A stretch of DNA of 64,000 nucleotides, taken from contig NZ_BJEA01000010.1 of assembly GCF_005405425.1 (NCBI RefSeq), forward strand, positions 1-64,000, read 5' to 3'. The notes below the pieces were generated by a model, which worked only from the letters and a program-made list of their open reading frames with translations, was not told where the DNA came from and searched no databases. Source of the stretch: Lactiplantibacillus modestisalitolerans (GTDB taxonomy: Bacteria > Bacillota > Bacilli > Lactobacillales > Lactobacillaceae). Positions 1-7,556 of the stretch are shown here, one piece after another. Both the position numbers and the translations under genes were made by a program. Numbering within the stretch: the stretch's first letter is position 1; every line of letters begins with the position of its first letter.

Positions 1-72
1 ACAGAAGTTAAGCTTCTTAGCGCCGATAGTAGTTGGGGGATCGCTCCCTGCGAGGGTAGGACGTTGCCATGC
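1..72 (+). rRNA. 5S ribosomal RNA, 3' part
   Basis: The first 72 bases match the 3' two thirds of a Lactobacillus-type 5S rRNA: the ACAGAAGTTAAGCTTC helix, the AGTAGTTGGGGGATCGC segment and the closing GGTAGGACG...GCCATGC strand. The 5' part lies before the window, so this is the end of an rRNA operon transcribed into the window. A T-rich hairpin terminator follows a few bases later. Confidence 0.95.
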
Positions 73-78
73 AAGCTG

Positions 79-104
79 AACCGGGAGCACCGGTTCTTTT
101 TTTT
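79..104 (+). terminator. rRNA operon terminator
   Basis: The stem AACCGG/CCGGTT with a 5-nt loop is followed by C and eight T residues. It sits seven bases after the 5S rRNA, so it should end the rRNA operon. Confidence 0.85.
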
Positions 105-540
105 ATACCCGATTTTAAGCGCTTTCACAAACGCGGGGTTTATCCTAGCTTTCAGCTTCAACCGCCCCCCCCAAAAGAAACGGAGGCACCCAAAGGTTCC
201 CTCAGAATCAATTGAACCGCACCCCCGAGCTAAAAAAACTCCAGCCACGCCCCTAAGCTAAACCTGCGTTGATAAATTGATGGGCTAGCTGGCTTTGACA
301 GGGTGATCGCACGGTTAAACTGATTGAACCGCCCCCACCAGCTGTGCGCCAGGCTGTAAGCATAAGGATTGTTGTATGACCTACGACCTACCGCACTAGC
401 TAGTAGCCAGTATAACGTGCAACGAAATGCGCCTTAAGCTCGTTCAGTGCACCCTGGCTCCTCAAAGCCCGGATTATCACCAGGTCGAATATGAGTGCAA
501 CTAGGTCGGAACGGGAATCACTCAATTGATAGAGAACGGT
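105..540. other. Non-coding stretch between rRNA terminator and tRNA-Thr
   Basis: I see no convincing gene here. Short open frames lack ribosome binding sites, and the one on the minus strand runs antisense through the tRNA. A C-rich phrase around ATTGAACCGC(A)CCCCC recurs near positions 208 and 326, suggesting a degraded duplication. Confidence 0.5.
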
Positions 541-568
541 TTGCAGAATGAAATGAATTTGGTATACT
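541..568 (+). promoter_or_regulatory. Promoter of tRNA-Thr
   Basis: A TTGCAG -35 box (541-546) and a TATACT -10 box (563-568) are separated by 16 bp. The tRNA starts 17 bp downstream of the -10 box, so the tRNA appears to be a single-gene unit independent of the rRNA operon. Confidence 0.75.
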
Positions 569-584
569 GGTGGAGACTGTTTTT

Positions 585-657
585 GCCGTTTTAGCTCAGC
601 AGGTAGAGCACTTCCATGGTAAGGAAGAGGTCGGCAGTTCAAATCTGCTAAACGGCT
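585..657 (+). tRNA. tRNA-Thr (GGT anticodon)
   Basis: A 73-nt cloverleaf is visible. The acceptor stem is GCCGTTT/AAACGGC. The D arm contains TAGCTCAGCAGGTAGAGCA. The anticodon stem CTTCC/GGAAG encloses the loop ATGGTAA with anticodon GGT, and the T arm contains GTTCAAATC. The discriminator base is T and CCA is not encoded. Confidence 0.95.
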
Positions 658-675
658 TTCCAAATGAATAAATTG

Positions 676-722
676 AAAGCACCAATAAGTTGCAGTTGAA
701 GCAATCTTATTGGTGCTTTTCT
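676..722 (+). terminator. Terminator after tRNA-Thr
   Basis: A 14-bp stem AAAGCACCAATAAG/CTTATTGGTGCTTT is followed by TTTT. It can act on both strands, so it may also stop the convergent MarR gene. Confidence 0.85.
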
Positions 723-771
723 GTTAGTCGCTCTAAATTTATCACCACTGGTCCCCCGCACGTTGTGGCAT

Positions 772-1239
772 TTATTGGAGCTTATTGGTTTGTTCATAAT
801 TGGGTGTAATGATTTTGCGGTTGAAATCGCCAAGTACGGCTAATAGGGTGTTAACGCGCCGCTTCCCCAGTTGGTCGACCCATTCTTGAAAAATCACCTG
901 TAAGTTTTGCATTAAGTCGCGATCAATGCTTTGGCCCTGATCCGTTAAGCGGAGACTCTTTTGCCGGCGGTCATTGGGATTGGATTCCTGATAAACGTAA
1001 TGATATTTCAACAAAATACTAATTTGTCTTGAAATCGCACTACGTGAAACCCGGTGAGCGTGCGCAATGTCCATTAATAATGGTGGTTGGGAGCTCGTCC
1101 CAATTTCGTGCATGATAATGAACGTGTCAAACGTGAGGTGGTAAGCACTGAGTGGGCCCGTAATCTTTTCGTTCATATAGCGAAAGACCCGGGCATAGTC
1201 AGTTAAAAATTCATCAAATACTGAATTAGGTGTCGCCAT
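772..1239 (-). CDS. MarR-family transcriptional regulator
   Basis: This encodes a 155-aa winged-helix repressor of the MarR family, the usual length. Residues about 65-82 (SRSAISRQISILLKYHYV) form the recognition helix, followed by a basic wing (NPNDRRQKSLRLT). N- and C-terminal helices would form the dimer interface. I start at the internal ATG at 1239 because AAGGGGGGA lies seven bases upstream; the longer frame to 1278 has no such site. The gene is alone and faces away from the dehydratase-like gene at 1.7 kb. Its effector and targets cannot be read from sequence. Confidence 0.85.
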   Translation of the reverse strand: MATPNSVFDEFLTDYARVFRYMNEKITGPLSAYHLTFDTFIIMHEIGTSSQPPLLMDIAHAHRVSRSAISRQISILLKYHYVYQESNPNDRRQKSLRLTDQGQSIDRDLMQNLQVIFQEWVDQLGKRRVNTLLAVLGDFNRKIITPNYEQTNKLQ

Positions 1240-1691
1240 GGTTTGATCCCCCCTTAGCAGAATTTCAAACTTGGTCAATTTGTTATATAAATAATTATTA
1301 GCATTGATACATTTTCACATAAAATAATAACGCTAAATTAATATAAAGTGTCAAAAAGTGAGCCGCGAATTTTAAGCGGCCGGTTTTGATCCGGGGATGG
1401 AATGTTAACAATCCATCCCGTTCGGGCGAGGTTAGCTAGCGGAGTGACTTTTCAGTGAACAGAAAGTCACTAGTTTAACTAACTACCATTGTTTAAGTTT
1501 AAAGTAAAACAAAAAGCGATACCAGCGTTTACCCTTATTGCACTGGTAATCCGTTAAAATCTTAAGTGAAAAGTGAATCGGGGCTGTTAAAATGATTAAA
1601 GTTTGCTATTGTTAAGATAGTAAGTTTTACGATTGAAGATGTTGTGGGCGTTGTTTGCCTGGTGACATGCTAATATGAAACGAAAGCAGGT
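1240..1691. other. Divergent intergenic region with two hairpins
   Basis: No gene is visible in this 450-bp gap between divergent genes. Two clear inverted repeats occur: GGGATGGA/TCCATCCC (1394-1401 and 1412-1419) and AGTGACTTT/AAAGTCACT (1443-1451 and 1463-1471). Neither is followed by a T run. They could be a structured leader or protein-binding sites for the adjacent MarR protein, but nothing in the sequence decides this. Confidence 0.4.
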
Positions 1692-1697
1692 ATGATT

Positions 1698-2441
1698 TTG
1701 AAAGAGGTTAGTTTGGGAGCGGTGTCGTTATCGACGGGGAAGCCAAAGGTGGCGGTCACGTTAGCGGCACGGCAGCGGGAAACGTTAATTGGGCAAGCAG
1801 CGCAAGTTCTGACGTCACCAGCACAAATTGTAACGTGGCGGCTTAATGATTATCAGGAACTTGATAATCGTGCGGAATTAATCAATACAGCGGCCCAACT
1901 TAAACGTGTGCTGGGCACCATCCCAATTATTGCGACAGTCGCGTTAACGGCCACTGCTTCGACCACTGAAATTGAGACTGCCTATCAGGCCTACCAAACG
2001 CTCATCAATAATCGGGCGGTTGCTGCCGTTTCAATTGATATGGTAATGGTTCAGCAGGCTAGTTTTACGACTTTGGCAGCCCAAATTCGCGCGCAAGGAA
2101 TCAAATTGATTCTCCGTACCGCGTGTTCGGCCAATCAGGAGCAGATTGTGGCTGCTTACGAAGCGCTGGCCGCGGCCGGCGCGGACGTAGCAACCGTTAC
2201 CGTTGCGGGGCAGAGTGCGTCCGCCATCGTCACTTTAATGGCCGCGACGACCCAAGCTCACCAAAACTTATCATTACCGCTTGTTGCAACGGCTCACGGG
2301 ACGTTAGGACGCTTTAATAGCGTTTGTGGTCAACTAACCGGTTCGGCGATCGTCTATGGTCGGGTGGGCCGAGTTGGGGATCAGTCGTTACTGCCGGTTA
2401 GCCAGTTACAACGAGCCCTGCAAATTTTACAGGAGGGGTAA
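1698..2441 (+). CDS. Type I 3-dehydroquinate dehydratase-like protein, catalytic residues lost
   Basis: The 247-aa protein aligns along its whole length with type I dehydroquinate dehydratase (AroD): the PKVAVTLAA strand, the TWRLNDYQEL segment at the EWR.D motif, and the GSAIVYG C-terminal strand. By hand alignment to E. coli AroD, the Schiff-base Lys is replaced by Thr (ATVTVAGQS) and the general-base His by Ala (RTACSANQ). The Glu of EWR becomes Thr and the substrate-binding Arg before the GS motif becomes Ser. It is therefore unlikely to dehydrate dehydroquinate; a paralogue with a new role or a decaying copy fits better. A TTG start at 1698 is favoured because AGCAGG lies 7 bp upstream, while the ATG at 1692 is only 1 bp from it. 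Confidence 0.7.
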   Translation: MKEVSLGAVSLSTGKPKVAVTLAARQRETLIGQAAQVLTSPAQIVTWRLNDYQELDNRAELINTAAQLKRVLGTIPIIATVALTATASTTEIETAYQAYQTLINNRAVAAVSIDMVMVQQASFTTLAAQIRAQGIKLILRTACSANQEQIVAAYEALAAAGADVATVTVAGQSASAIVTLMAATTQAHQNLSLPLVATAHGTLGRFNSVCGQLTGSAIVYGRVGRVGDQSLLPVSQLQRALQILQEG

Positions 2442-2449
2442 TGGCGTGA

Positions 2450-2692
2450 ATGGAATGGGGATCAATTTGGCGGCACGTCCGCTCATTGATAGTAACGTTA
2501 GTCCTATATTTTAGTTTAATTCAGGTTCCGTATGAAGTAGTCGTGAACCGAGCCAAGGTTGCGTGGGGCACCTACTTGGGCGATAGTTTGGAATTAATTA
2601 TTTTGTTTCTAATTGCAGATATCAGTTATAACTGGTTGCGCTTGCGCTTGTTAAAATGGCTCGATAAGCGCGACCAGTATCAATCTAAATAA
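2450..2692 (+). CDS. Small membrane protein, unknown function
   Basis: An 80-aa protein has two likely membrane segments (about residues 10-28 and 44-62) and a basic C-terminal tail (LRLRLLKWLDKRDQ). AGGAGGGG lies 11 bp before the ATG. It follows the dehydratase-like gene by 8 bp and is probably co-transcribed with it. I do not recognise the family. A strong hairpin (2699-2722) ends the unit. Confidence 0.65.
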   Translation: MEWGSIWRHVRSLIVTLVLYFSLIQVPYEVVVNRAKVAWGTYLGDSLELIILFLIADISYNWLRLRLLKWLDKRDQYQSK

Positions 2693-2698
2693 AGAAAG

Positions 2699-2799
2699 CG
2701 GCTGTGACATATGTCACAGCCGTTTGTGTGTGCCTCATGTTAATAGCCGAAACGTGCGCCAAAAGTCGGCTGGTGAGCATTAACCGACTTTTGGCGCAC
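2699..2799 (+). repeat. Family A intergenic repeat, copy 1 (double hairpin)
   Basis: The first half is a perfect palindrome, CGGCTGTGACAT/ATGTCACAGCCG (2699-2722), followed by a T-rich stretch that would terminate transcription. The second half carries a 16-bp perfect inverted repeat, GTGCGCCAAAAGTCGG/CCGACTTTTGGCGCAC (2754-2769 and 2784-2799). The linker GCCTCATGTTAATAGCCGAAAC recurs nearly unchanged at 24.5 and 61.4 kb. It sits between convergent genes and can serve both. Confidence 0.85.
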
Positions 2800-2820
2800 T
2801 CCCTTATTTAATCAGTGCTT

Positions 2821-3270
2821 TTATTTTGCTTGAGCTGCCACGAGTTGTTCAGCAAACGCGTCGAGCCGCTTAACGTCGTCGTCTTCTGGTGCGAGGTTGA
2901 CGAATACATCCTTGGCCCCCTGCGTTGCACCAGCCTTTTGAAAGGCTGCGCTGAAGTCCGTCACGGCCTTGCAGTAATCTTCTTCGTAGAAGGTATCGCC
3001 AGAACCGGCACACCCATAAATTTTTCCTGCTAAATCAATGGTTTGTAGGTCAGCATAAAAGTCGAGGCCTTCTTCTGGCAACGCCCCTTCGTCATAAGTG
3101 TAAGGAACCACAACGCAAATGTCGACGCTCTTAAAATCGTCTACGTCGGCCTGTGAAATTTCTTCTTCACTCACGTCAACGCCCAATTGTTCCAACTTTT
3201 CTGTGATAATGTCGGCTACGTCTTCATTGTTCCCCGTAATTGTTGCAAAAATAACTTTAGCAGTTGCCAT
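2821..3270 (-). CDS. Flavodoxin
   Basis: This is a 149-aa short-chain flavodoxin, a soluble FMN-binding one-electron carrier. The phosphate-binding loop is ATITGNNED (residues about 9-17; TxTGNTE in the family). The acidic surface, the CVVVPYTYDEGALPE segment and the GCAGSGDTFYEEDYCKA segment match the 60s and 90s flavin loops. GAGGAG lies upstream of the ATG. It is a single gene, so its redox partner cannot be assigned from context. Confidence 0.9.
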   Translation of the reverse strand: MATAKVIFATITGNNEDVADIITEKLEQLGVDVSEEEISQADVDDFKSVDICVVVPYTYDEGALPEEGLDFYADLQTIDLAGKIYGCAGSGDTFYEEDYCKAVTDFSAAFQKAGATQGAKDVFVNLAPEDDDVKRLDAFAEQLVAAQAK

Positions 3271-3374
3271 GATAACTCCTCGCTTTCAATTGTCTGTTTA
3301 AGCTGATTATAACAGAATCTGATTCTAAATTTAAGGTGTGGTCGGATAAATCAGTCAATGCGCTTGACTGGCAG

Positions 3375-3403
3375 TTTCTCGTGACCTAATTCCATGCTAT
3401 AAT
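3375..3403 (+). promoter_or_regulatory. Extended -10 promoter
   Basis: TGCTATAAT provides a TG-extended -10 box (TATAAT at 3398-3403). A weak TTTCTC -35 box sits 17 bp upstream. It lies about 80 bp before the large surface-protein gene. Confidence 0.55.
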
Positions 3404-3484
3404 TTAACTATTAACGGTGTTTGCGCGCCTGACTAACTAGGGCGGCGCGGGCACCGAACTATCGATTGGCGAGGAGCGTTAGTA

Positions 3485-5284
3485 TTGTCGAAAAAAGAAA
3501 AAAAGACGCATTTTGGGAAACGGCTCTGGAATTCAATCACCGAGCCACTACCAGATGATAACGATGAAAATCAAAGTAATGAACAAATTCCGTTGGCGTA
3601 CGACTTAAAGGATTCGGCGGCCAATAGTGCGCAAGCTGAGGCTGAAGCAAAGTCGACGATTAATCCACCCAAACGCTCACAAGCGGCGGCTGAAGAGAAG
3701 CAGCCGGTCGAGTCCGTTATTGAACCTGATAAAATTATTGGTAAATCTCAGGGGGCCGCTTCCGCGGCCAATTCAACGACTCAACCGCGTTCGCAAGCGG
3801 CGCAGTCCGCTGGGGCCCCGCAATCACAGGCTGCATCCCAGGGGAGTGCGACTAGTGCCGCGGCGAGTCAGCGAGCCAAAGCGATTCCAAACGCCGCGGC
3901 GGCACCTGGACAAACCAACCGCCATCGAGCTCAAACGGGTGGTTCTTCGGCGGCTAACACGAGCCAAGCAGCGGCTGAGCAAGCCGCACCATCAACGGGG
4001 AGTGCGGGCCAGCAAACGATTCGGGTCAGTGCGGTTGAAAGTGACGACGAAGATCAACCAGAATTGCCACTATCGCGTGAAGAACTTTACGGGGACCAGC
4101 AACCAAATGGTGGGCAGGAGCCTAAGCGTGACAGTGCGGCCCCGCAGTCCCGAATGGCCCGGCACCACGAGCAATCGGAAGAACGCGTTCCCGAGTTTGA
4201 TTTTGAAACACCGGAAACCCCTGAAGAATCGGTTCATAATCCCCACTTGAAAAAGAAGCGACGGCGTTACAACTGGAAGTTGGCCTTAACCGGTGTCGCG
4301 ATTCTCGTGATTGCGGCTGCGGGGGCTTTATTTATGTGGAACCGGGCCAAAACGACCCAAGCGCACGCTAAGGAGAACGCGCAGGAATTAGTTGCGCAAA
4401 TTTATACGTCCAAGGCCCAGCGCGATATTCGTAAGTCCGTGACCCGCGCGCAGGTGCAGGAATTGCAAACGAGTATTGATGAAATGAAGGACTCGAAGGA
4501 TAAGGATCAGTTGCAAACGCAACACGACTACGCGTCGAAGATGTTGACGACCCGGACGACTTATCAAAAGTTACGTAATTCGGATGGTCTGATTAAGGCT
4601 AGTGTAACGCCGGACACGATTACTAAGGCTGAGCAACAGTTGACGACGGCCGGTTTAACGCGGCACAAGGCTGACTTTGCAAAACAGTATCAAAAGCGGT
4701 TCACTGCTACGGGGAAGACCGTCACGAAGGTTGCGACCTACCACAAGGACTTTAAGAAGCTGTATACGAAGAAGGGTGCCTTAAAGGCATCAACGGCTTC
4801 CACGACCGTTAACGCGGTTCAAAAGCACTTAAAGGCTTACCGTGAGAAGTCCCAGCTTGCGGCGAACGATTACAAGCAATTACGGGCGGATCGCAAGGCA
4901 CTTGCCAAGAAAAATGCTAAGGCAGCGGCCTCGTCCTCGGCGGCTTCATCTTCCGTTGTTGAAAGTAGCAGTAGCGAAAGCAGTAGTAGCTACAGTGAAC
5001 CGGAATCGTCTTCTAGCAGCTATTCGACGGAATACAGTAGCTCAGAGAGCACTGCAACGACCTCTGACTATAATAATAATTATACTGGCGGCAATGATAC
5101 GGCTACTAGCAGCACCCATTCGGGTACGACGACTGGTACCGATACTGACGACAGTACTGGCAATGGTGGCGGTTCAACCGGTACGGATTCCACGACGACG
5201 GGAACTGGTACCGATTCAACCAGTGCCGGTGCGGATTCAACCACGACCGGTGGGGGCACCACCAGTAATACGACAGCCCAATAG
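3485..5284 (+). CDS. MapZ-like single-pass membrane protein with Ser/Thr-rich tail
   Basis: The 599-aa protein starts with TTG, eight bases after GAGGAG. Residues 1-260 are hydrophilic, acidic and Ala/Gln/Ser-rich, presumably cytoplasmic. KKKRRRYNWK precedes one membrane span (about 265-285). The outside part has a helical, Lys/Gln-rich region (about 286-480), a Ser-rich linker (about 480-525) and a Thr/Ser/Gly repeat tail that ends without a folded C-terminal domain or LPXTG. A cytoplasmic acidic N-terminus, one span, an extracellular helical domain and a Ser linker resemble MapZ/LocZ, which marks the division site in Lactobacillales. Homology is judged only by architecture, so another cell-wall protein is possible. 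Confidence 0.55.
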   Translation: MSKKEKKTHFGKRLWNSITEPLPDDNDENQSNEQIPLAYDLKDSAANSAQAEAEAKSTINPPKRSQAAAEEKQPVESVIEPDKIIGKSQGAASAANSTTQPRSQAAQSAGAPQSQAASQGSATSAAASQRAKAIPNAAAAPGQTNRHRAQTGGSSAANTSQAAAEQAAPSTGSAGQQTIRVSAVESDDEDQPELPLSREELYGDQQPNGGQEPKRDSAAPQSRMARHHEQSEERVPEFDFETPETPEESVHNPHLKKKRRRYNWKLALTGVAILVIAAAGALFMWNRAKTTQAHAKENAQELVAQIYTSKAQRDIRKSVTRAQVQELQTSIDEMKDSKDKDQLQTQHDYASKMLTTRTTYQKLRNSDGLIKASVTPDTITKAEQQLTTAGLTRHKADFAKQYQKRFTATGKTVTKVATYHKDFKKLYTKKGALKASTASTTVNAVQKHLKAYREKSQLAANDYKQLRADRKALAKKNAKAAASSSAASSSVVESSSSESSSSYSEPESSSSSYSTEYSSSESTATTSDYNNNYTGGNDTATSSTHSGTTTGTDTDDSTGNGGGSTGTDSTTTGTGTDSTSAGADSTTTGGGTTSNTTAQ

Positions 5285-5313
5285 GAACGTGCTAAACTAA
5301 GGGGAGGACAATA

Positions 5314-5397
5314 ATGTTCGCCTGCGGTTATGCGCATTTCAGTAGCGAACGTGGGCGGTCGATTGGATCGAACACGATTCAGCATTCAGAAATATGA
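5314..5397 (+). CDS. Possible 27-aa small ORF
   Basis: An ATG follows AGGGGAGGACAATA, an excellent ribosome binding site, and opens a 27-codon frame (MFACGYAHFSSERG...). Its stop codon lies at the foot of the following terminator hairpin. The peptide has no recognisable motif. It could be a real microprotein or a chance site in the 3' region of the MapZ-like gene. Confidence 0.3.
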   Translation: MFACGYAHFSSERGRSIGSNTIQHSEI

Positions 5398-5429
5398 ACG
5401 GGGCCGTGACTTTTGTCATGGCCCCGTTT
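5397..5429 (+). terminator. Terminator after MapZ-like gene
   Basis: The 14-bp stem AACGGGGCCGTGAC / GTCATGGCCCCGTT, with one G-T pair, has a 4-nt loop and ends in TTTG. The CCGTGAC/GTCATGG part is related to the hairpin of the family A repeats. Confidence 0.75.
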
Positions 5430-5459
5430 GATTTTAAATGGAAAGAAGAGAACAGCATC

Positions 5460-6410
5460 ATGCCAATTGCAGTCATGGTTCAAGCAATGAAACCAGAACA
5501 ACGGCAACAACTCGAAACCCAGTACCCGGATTGGCGGTTTGTCGACGTGGCCGACCTTCAGCCGGAGGAATTTGATCAAGTGGAGGTCATGTACGGCAAA
5601 CACCCCTTGTTAAAACGCTTATTGGCGCGCCCAACCAATCACCTGCGTTTCTTACAGGTGATTTCTGCCGGGGTGGATTCGTTACCGTTAGCCACCCTAC
5701 AAAAGCAGGGAGTGCTCGTTGCCAATACGAGCGGGATTCACGCAGACGCAATCGGCGAATCCGCGTTAGCCGCCATGTTAACGGTGGTTCGCGGCTATCA
5801 CGCCGCTTTGATTAACCAGCGTACGCAGCGTGCGTGGACGTTGCCGATGACGACCAGTACTTTGACTGGGCAACAACTGCTCATTTATGGAACCGGCCAA
5901 CTGGGACAATCGCTAGCGGCTAAAGCCACGGCACTTGGGATGCGGGTCGTTGGCGTCAATACGACTGGTCATCCGGCGACTGCGTTTCCCACCACGGTCG
6001 CCATTAATGCCACGGCCGCGGTCCTGAAGACGGCAAACTTTATCGTCAACGCGTTACCGTTAACGCCCACGACCCACCACTTCTTTAATCAGCAGTGGTT
6101 TCGTCAGTTGGGGGCGCGGCCAATGGTGATTAACGTTGGTCGGGGGCCCGCGATCGTGACCGCCGATTTAGTGCGGGCGTTGGATACTGGGCTGGTGAGT
6201 TACGCGGCGCTAGACGTCACGGAACCCGAACCGTTGCCGGCGGACCATCCCCTGTGGCAACGCGATGATGTTTTAATTACACCGCACGTTTCGGGGCAAA
6301 TTGCTCACTTCCGGGTCGCGGTTTTTAGTATTTTTGCCACAAATTTTGCGCAGTACGTTCAGGACGGGACTTTGGCCCGTAATCAAGTTGATTTAAGTAA
6401 GGGATATTAA
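5460..6410 (+). CDS. D-isomer-specific 2-hydroxyacid dehydrogenase family protein
   Basis: This 316-aa NAD(P)-dependent oxidoreductase reduces 2-keto acids to D-2-hydroxy acids or the reverse. The N-terminal catalytic lobe is followed by a Rossmann domain with GTGQLG (about residues 141-146). The catalytic triad is present: Arg in NVGRGPAI, Glu in DVTEPEPLP and His in TPHVSG. Start ATG 5460 follows GAAAGAAGAG; the longer frame to 5394 runs through the upstream terminator and is not used. The substrate is unknown. It stands alone between two terminators. Confidence 0.88.
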   Translation: MPIAVMVQAMKPEQRQQLETQYPDWRFVDVADLQPEEFDQVEVMYGKHPLLKRLLARPTNHLRFLQVISAGVDSLPLATLQKQGVLVANTSGIHADAIGESALAAMLTVVRGYHAALINQRTQRAWTLPMTTSTLTGQQLLIYGTGQLGQSLAAKATALGMRVVGVNTTGHPATAFPTTVAINATAAVLKTANFIVNALPLTPTTHHFFNQQWFRQLGARPMVINVGRGPAIVTADLVRALDTGLVSYAALDVTEPEPLPADHPLWQRDDVLITPHVSGQIAHFRVAVFSIFATNFAQYVQDGTLARNQVDLSKGY

Positions 6411-6426
6411 AAATAAAGCGCGGAGA

Positions 6427-6540
6427 GTGTGCCCAAAGGCGGTTAGCCGTTAAGCGGAGCCAGCTGACTTTTGGCGCACGTTTTGGCTACTAAATATGAA
6501 CGAGGAGGCTGTGACATTAGTCACAGCCTCCTCGTTCATA
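6427..6540 (-). repeat. Family A repeat, copy 2 (reverse) with bidirectional terminator
   Basis: In reverse orientation, a 20-bp perfect stem, TATGAACGAGGAGGCTGTGA/TCACAGCCTCCTCGTTCATA (6495-6514 and 6521-6540), is joined to a degenerate GTGCGCCAAAAGTCAGCTGG arm. It separates the convergent dehydrogenase and transporter genes and probably terminates both. Confidence 0.8.
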
Positions 6541-6558
6541 TTAATGCGTCATTGTTAG

Positions 6559-7488
6559 TTAGGATTGTTCACGAAATTTTTTAGTCATTCGGTCGCGGGG
6601 AGCCTGACCAATTGCGAGGATGAAGACCGTGCTGATAATTAACGCACTGCCTAAAATATCCAGCCAGCCAAAACTGACCCCGAGCATTAGCACCGCAATT
6701 AGGGTTGCCGACAGTGGTTCAAAAGCATCCAGTAAACTGACCACGGTTGGCCGGATGTACTGCAGGCTCTGAAGGAAGAAGAGAAATGCCAGCAGCGTAC
6801 CGAAGAGAATCACGAAGCTCAGGCGCGTCACGTTACCGACCGTCAGCGGGAAGTCAACTTGCCAGAATGGTTGAAACAGGTTGAAGATAATGCCACCCAG
6901 GAGCATTGACCAAGTATTGACGGCAACCGGTGAGTATTTTTCCAAAAGTTTAGTCGGCATCAACGTGTTGGTTGCCGATGATACGCCCGAAAGGAGTCCC
7001 CAAACGAGCGCGCCCACTGAAATGACTAAACTAGTTGGATCGCCGTGGGTCACAAGTAAAAAGGACCCGATTAACGCGAGCACGATGGCTAGCCCTTCCG
7101 CCCGGGTTGGAAACTGGCGGTGTGCCACTACCAACCACAGTGCAATGAAGACCGGCCCCATGAACTGTAAAACGGTGGCCGTGGCCGCGTTACTGGCCTC
7201 AACCGCGAGAAAGTATGTAAATTGAACGGGCATCAAACCGAGTAGCGTATAGCCAGCAAGTTGCAGGCAGTCGCCGGGATGGCGCCAAAGGGACCATAAA
7301 TCAACGTGGGTCAGGAGGCTGAACAAGAGTAAGCCAATCCCGGCCCCCAACATTCGAACGCCGGTTAGCCAAACCGAGTTGATCGTGGTCGTGTCAAAGA
7401 GGGCTTGGGCAATGGCCCCCGAGATGCCCCAAAATGCGGCACTAATACTGGCGAGCAAAATTCCTTTAAACTGACGACTAACATGCAT
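6559..7488 (-). CDS. EamA/DMT-family transporter
   Basis: A 309-aa integral membrane protein has ten hydrophobic spans in two EamA halves. The first starts at ILLASISAAFWGISGAIAQ and the second at SVGALVWGLLSGVSSATN. The family exports or imports metabolites, often amino acids, but the substrate is not predictable. I use the ATG at 7488 because TAGGAGGCG lies just upstream; the frame extends to 7515 without a site. The C-terminus is basic and cytoplasmic. Confidence 0.85.
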   Translation of the reverse strand: MHVSRQFKGILLASISAAFWGISGAIAQALFDTTTINSVWLTGVRMLGAGIGLLLFSLLTHVDLWSLWRHPGDCLQLAGYTLLGLMPVQFTYFLAVEASNAATATVLQFMGPVFIALWLVVAHRQFPTRAEGLAIVLALIGSFLLVTHGDPTSLVISVGALVWGLLSGVSSATNTLMPTKLLEKYSPVAVNTWSMLLGGIIFNLFQPFWQVDFPLTVGNVTRLSFVILFGTLLAFLFFLQSLQYIRPTVVSLLDAFEPLSATLIAVLMLGVSFGWLDILGSALIISTVFILAIGQAPRDRMTKKFREQS

Positions 7489-7556
7489 GCTTGCGCCTCC
7501 TAAGTAAATAATCAAGTTGATTCCATTGTACCTGATTTTACTTAGAAGTGGGGAAA

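Noticed and set aside
400-663. 87-codon minus-strand frame
   Set aside because: It runs antisense through the tRNA-Thr gene and has no ribosome site.
3627-4250. Arg-rich 207-codon frame inside the MapZ-like gene
   Set aside because: It is a shifted reading of the Ala/Gln-rich coding sequence.
4921-5280. Repeated Ser/Thr/Gly codons considered as a CRISPR-like or minisatellite array
   Set aside because: There are no spacers of constant length; it is a low-complexity protein tail.
5080-5385. Val/Pro-rich minus-strand frame
   Set aside because: It is a mirror of the Ser/Thr repeat tail; the composition follows from the repeat on the other strand.
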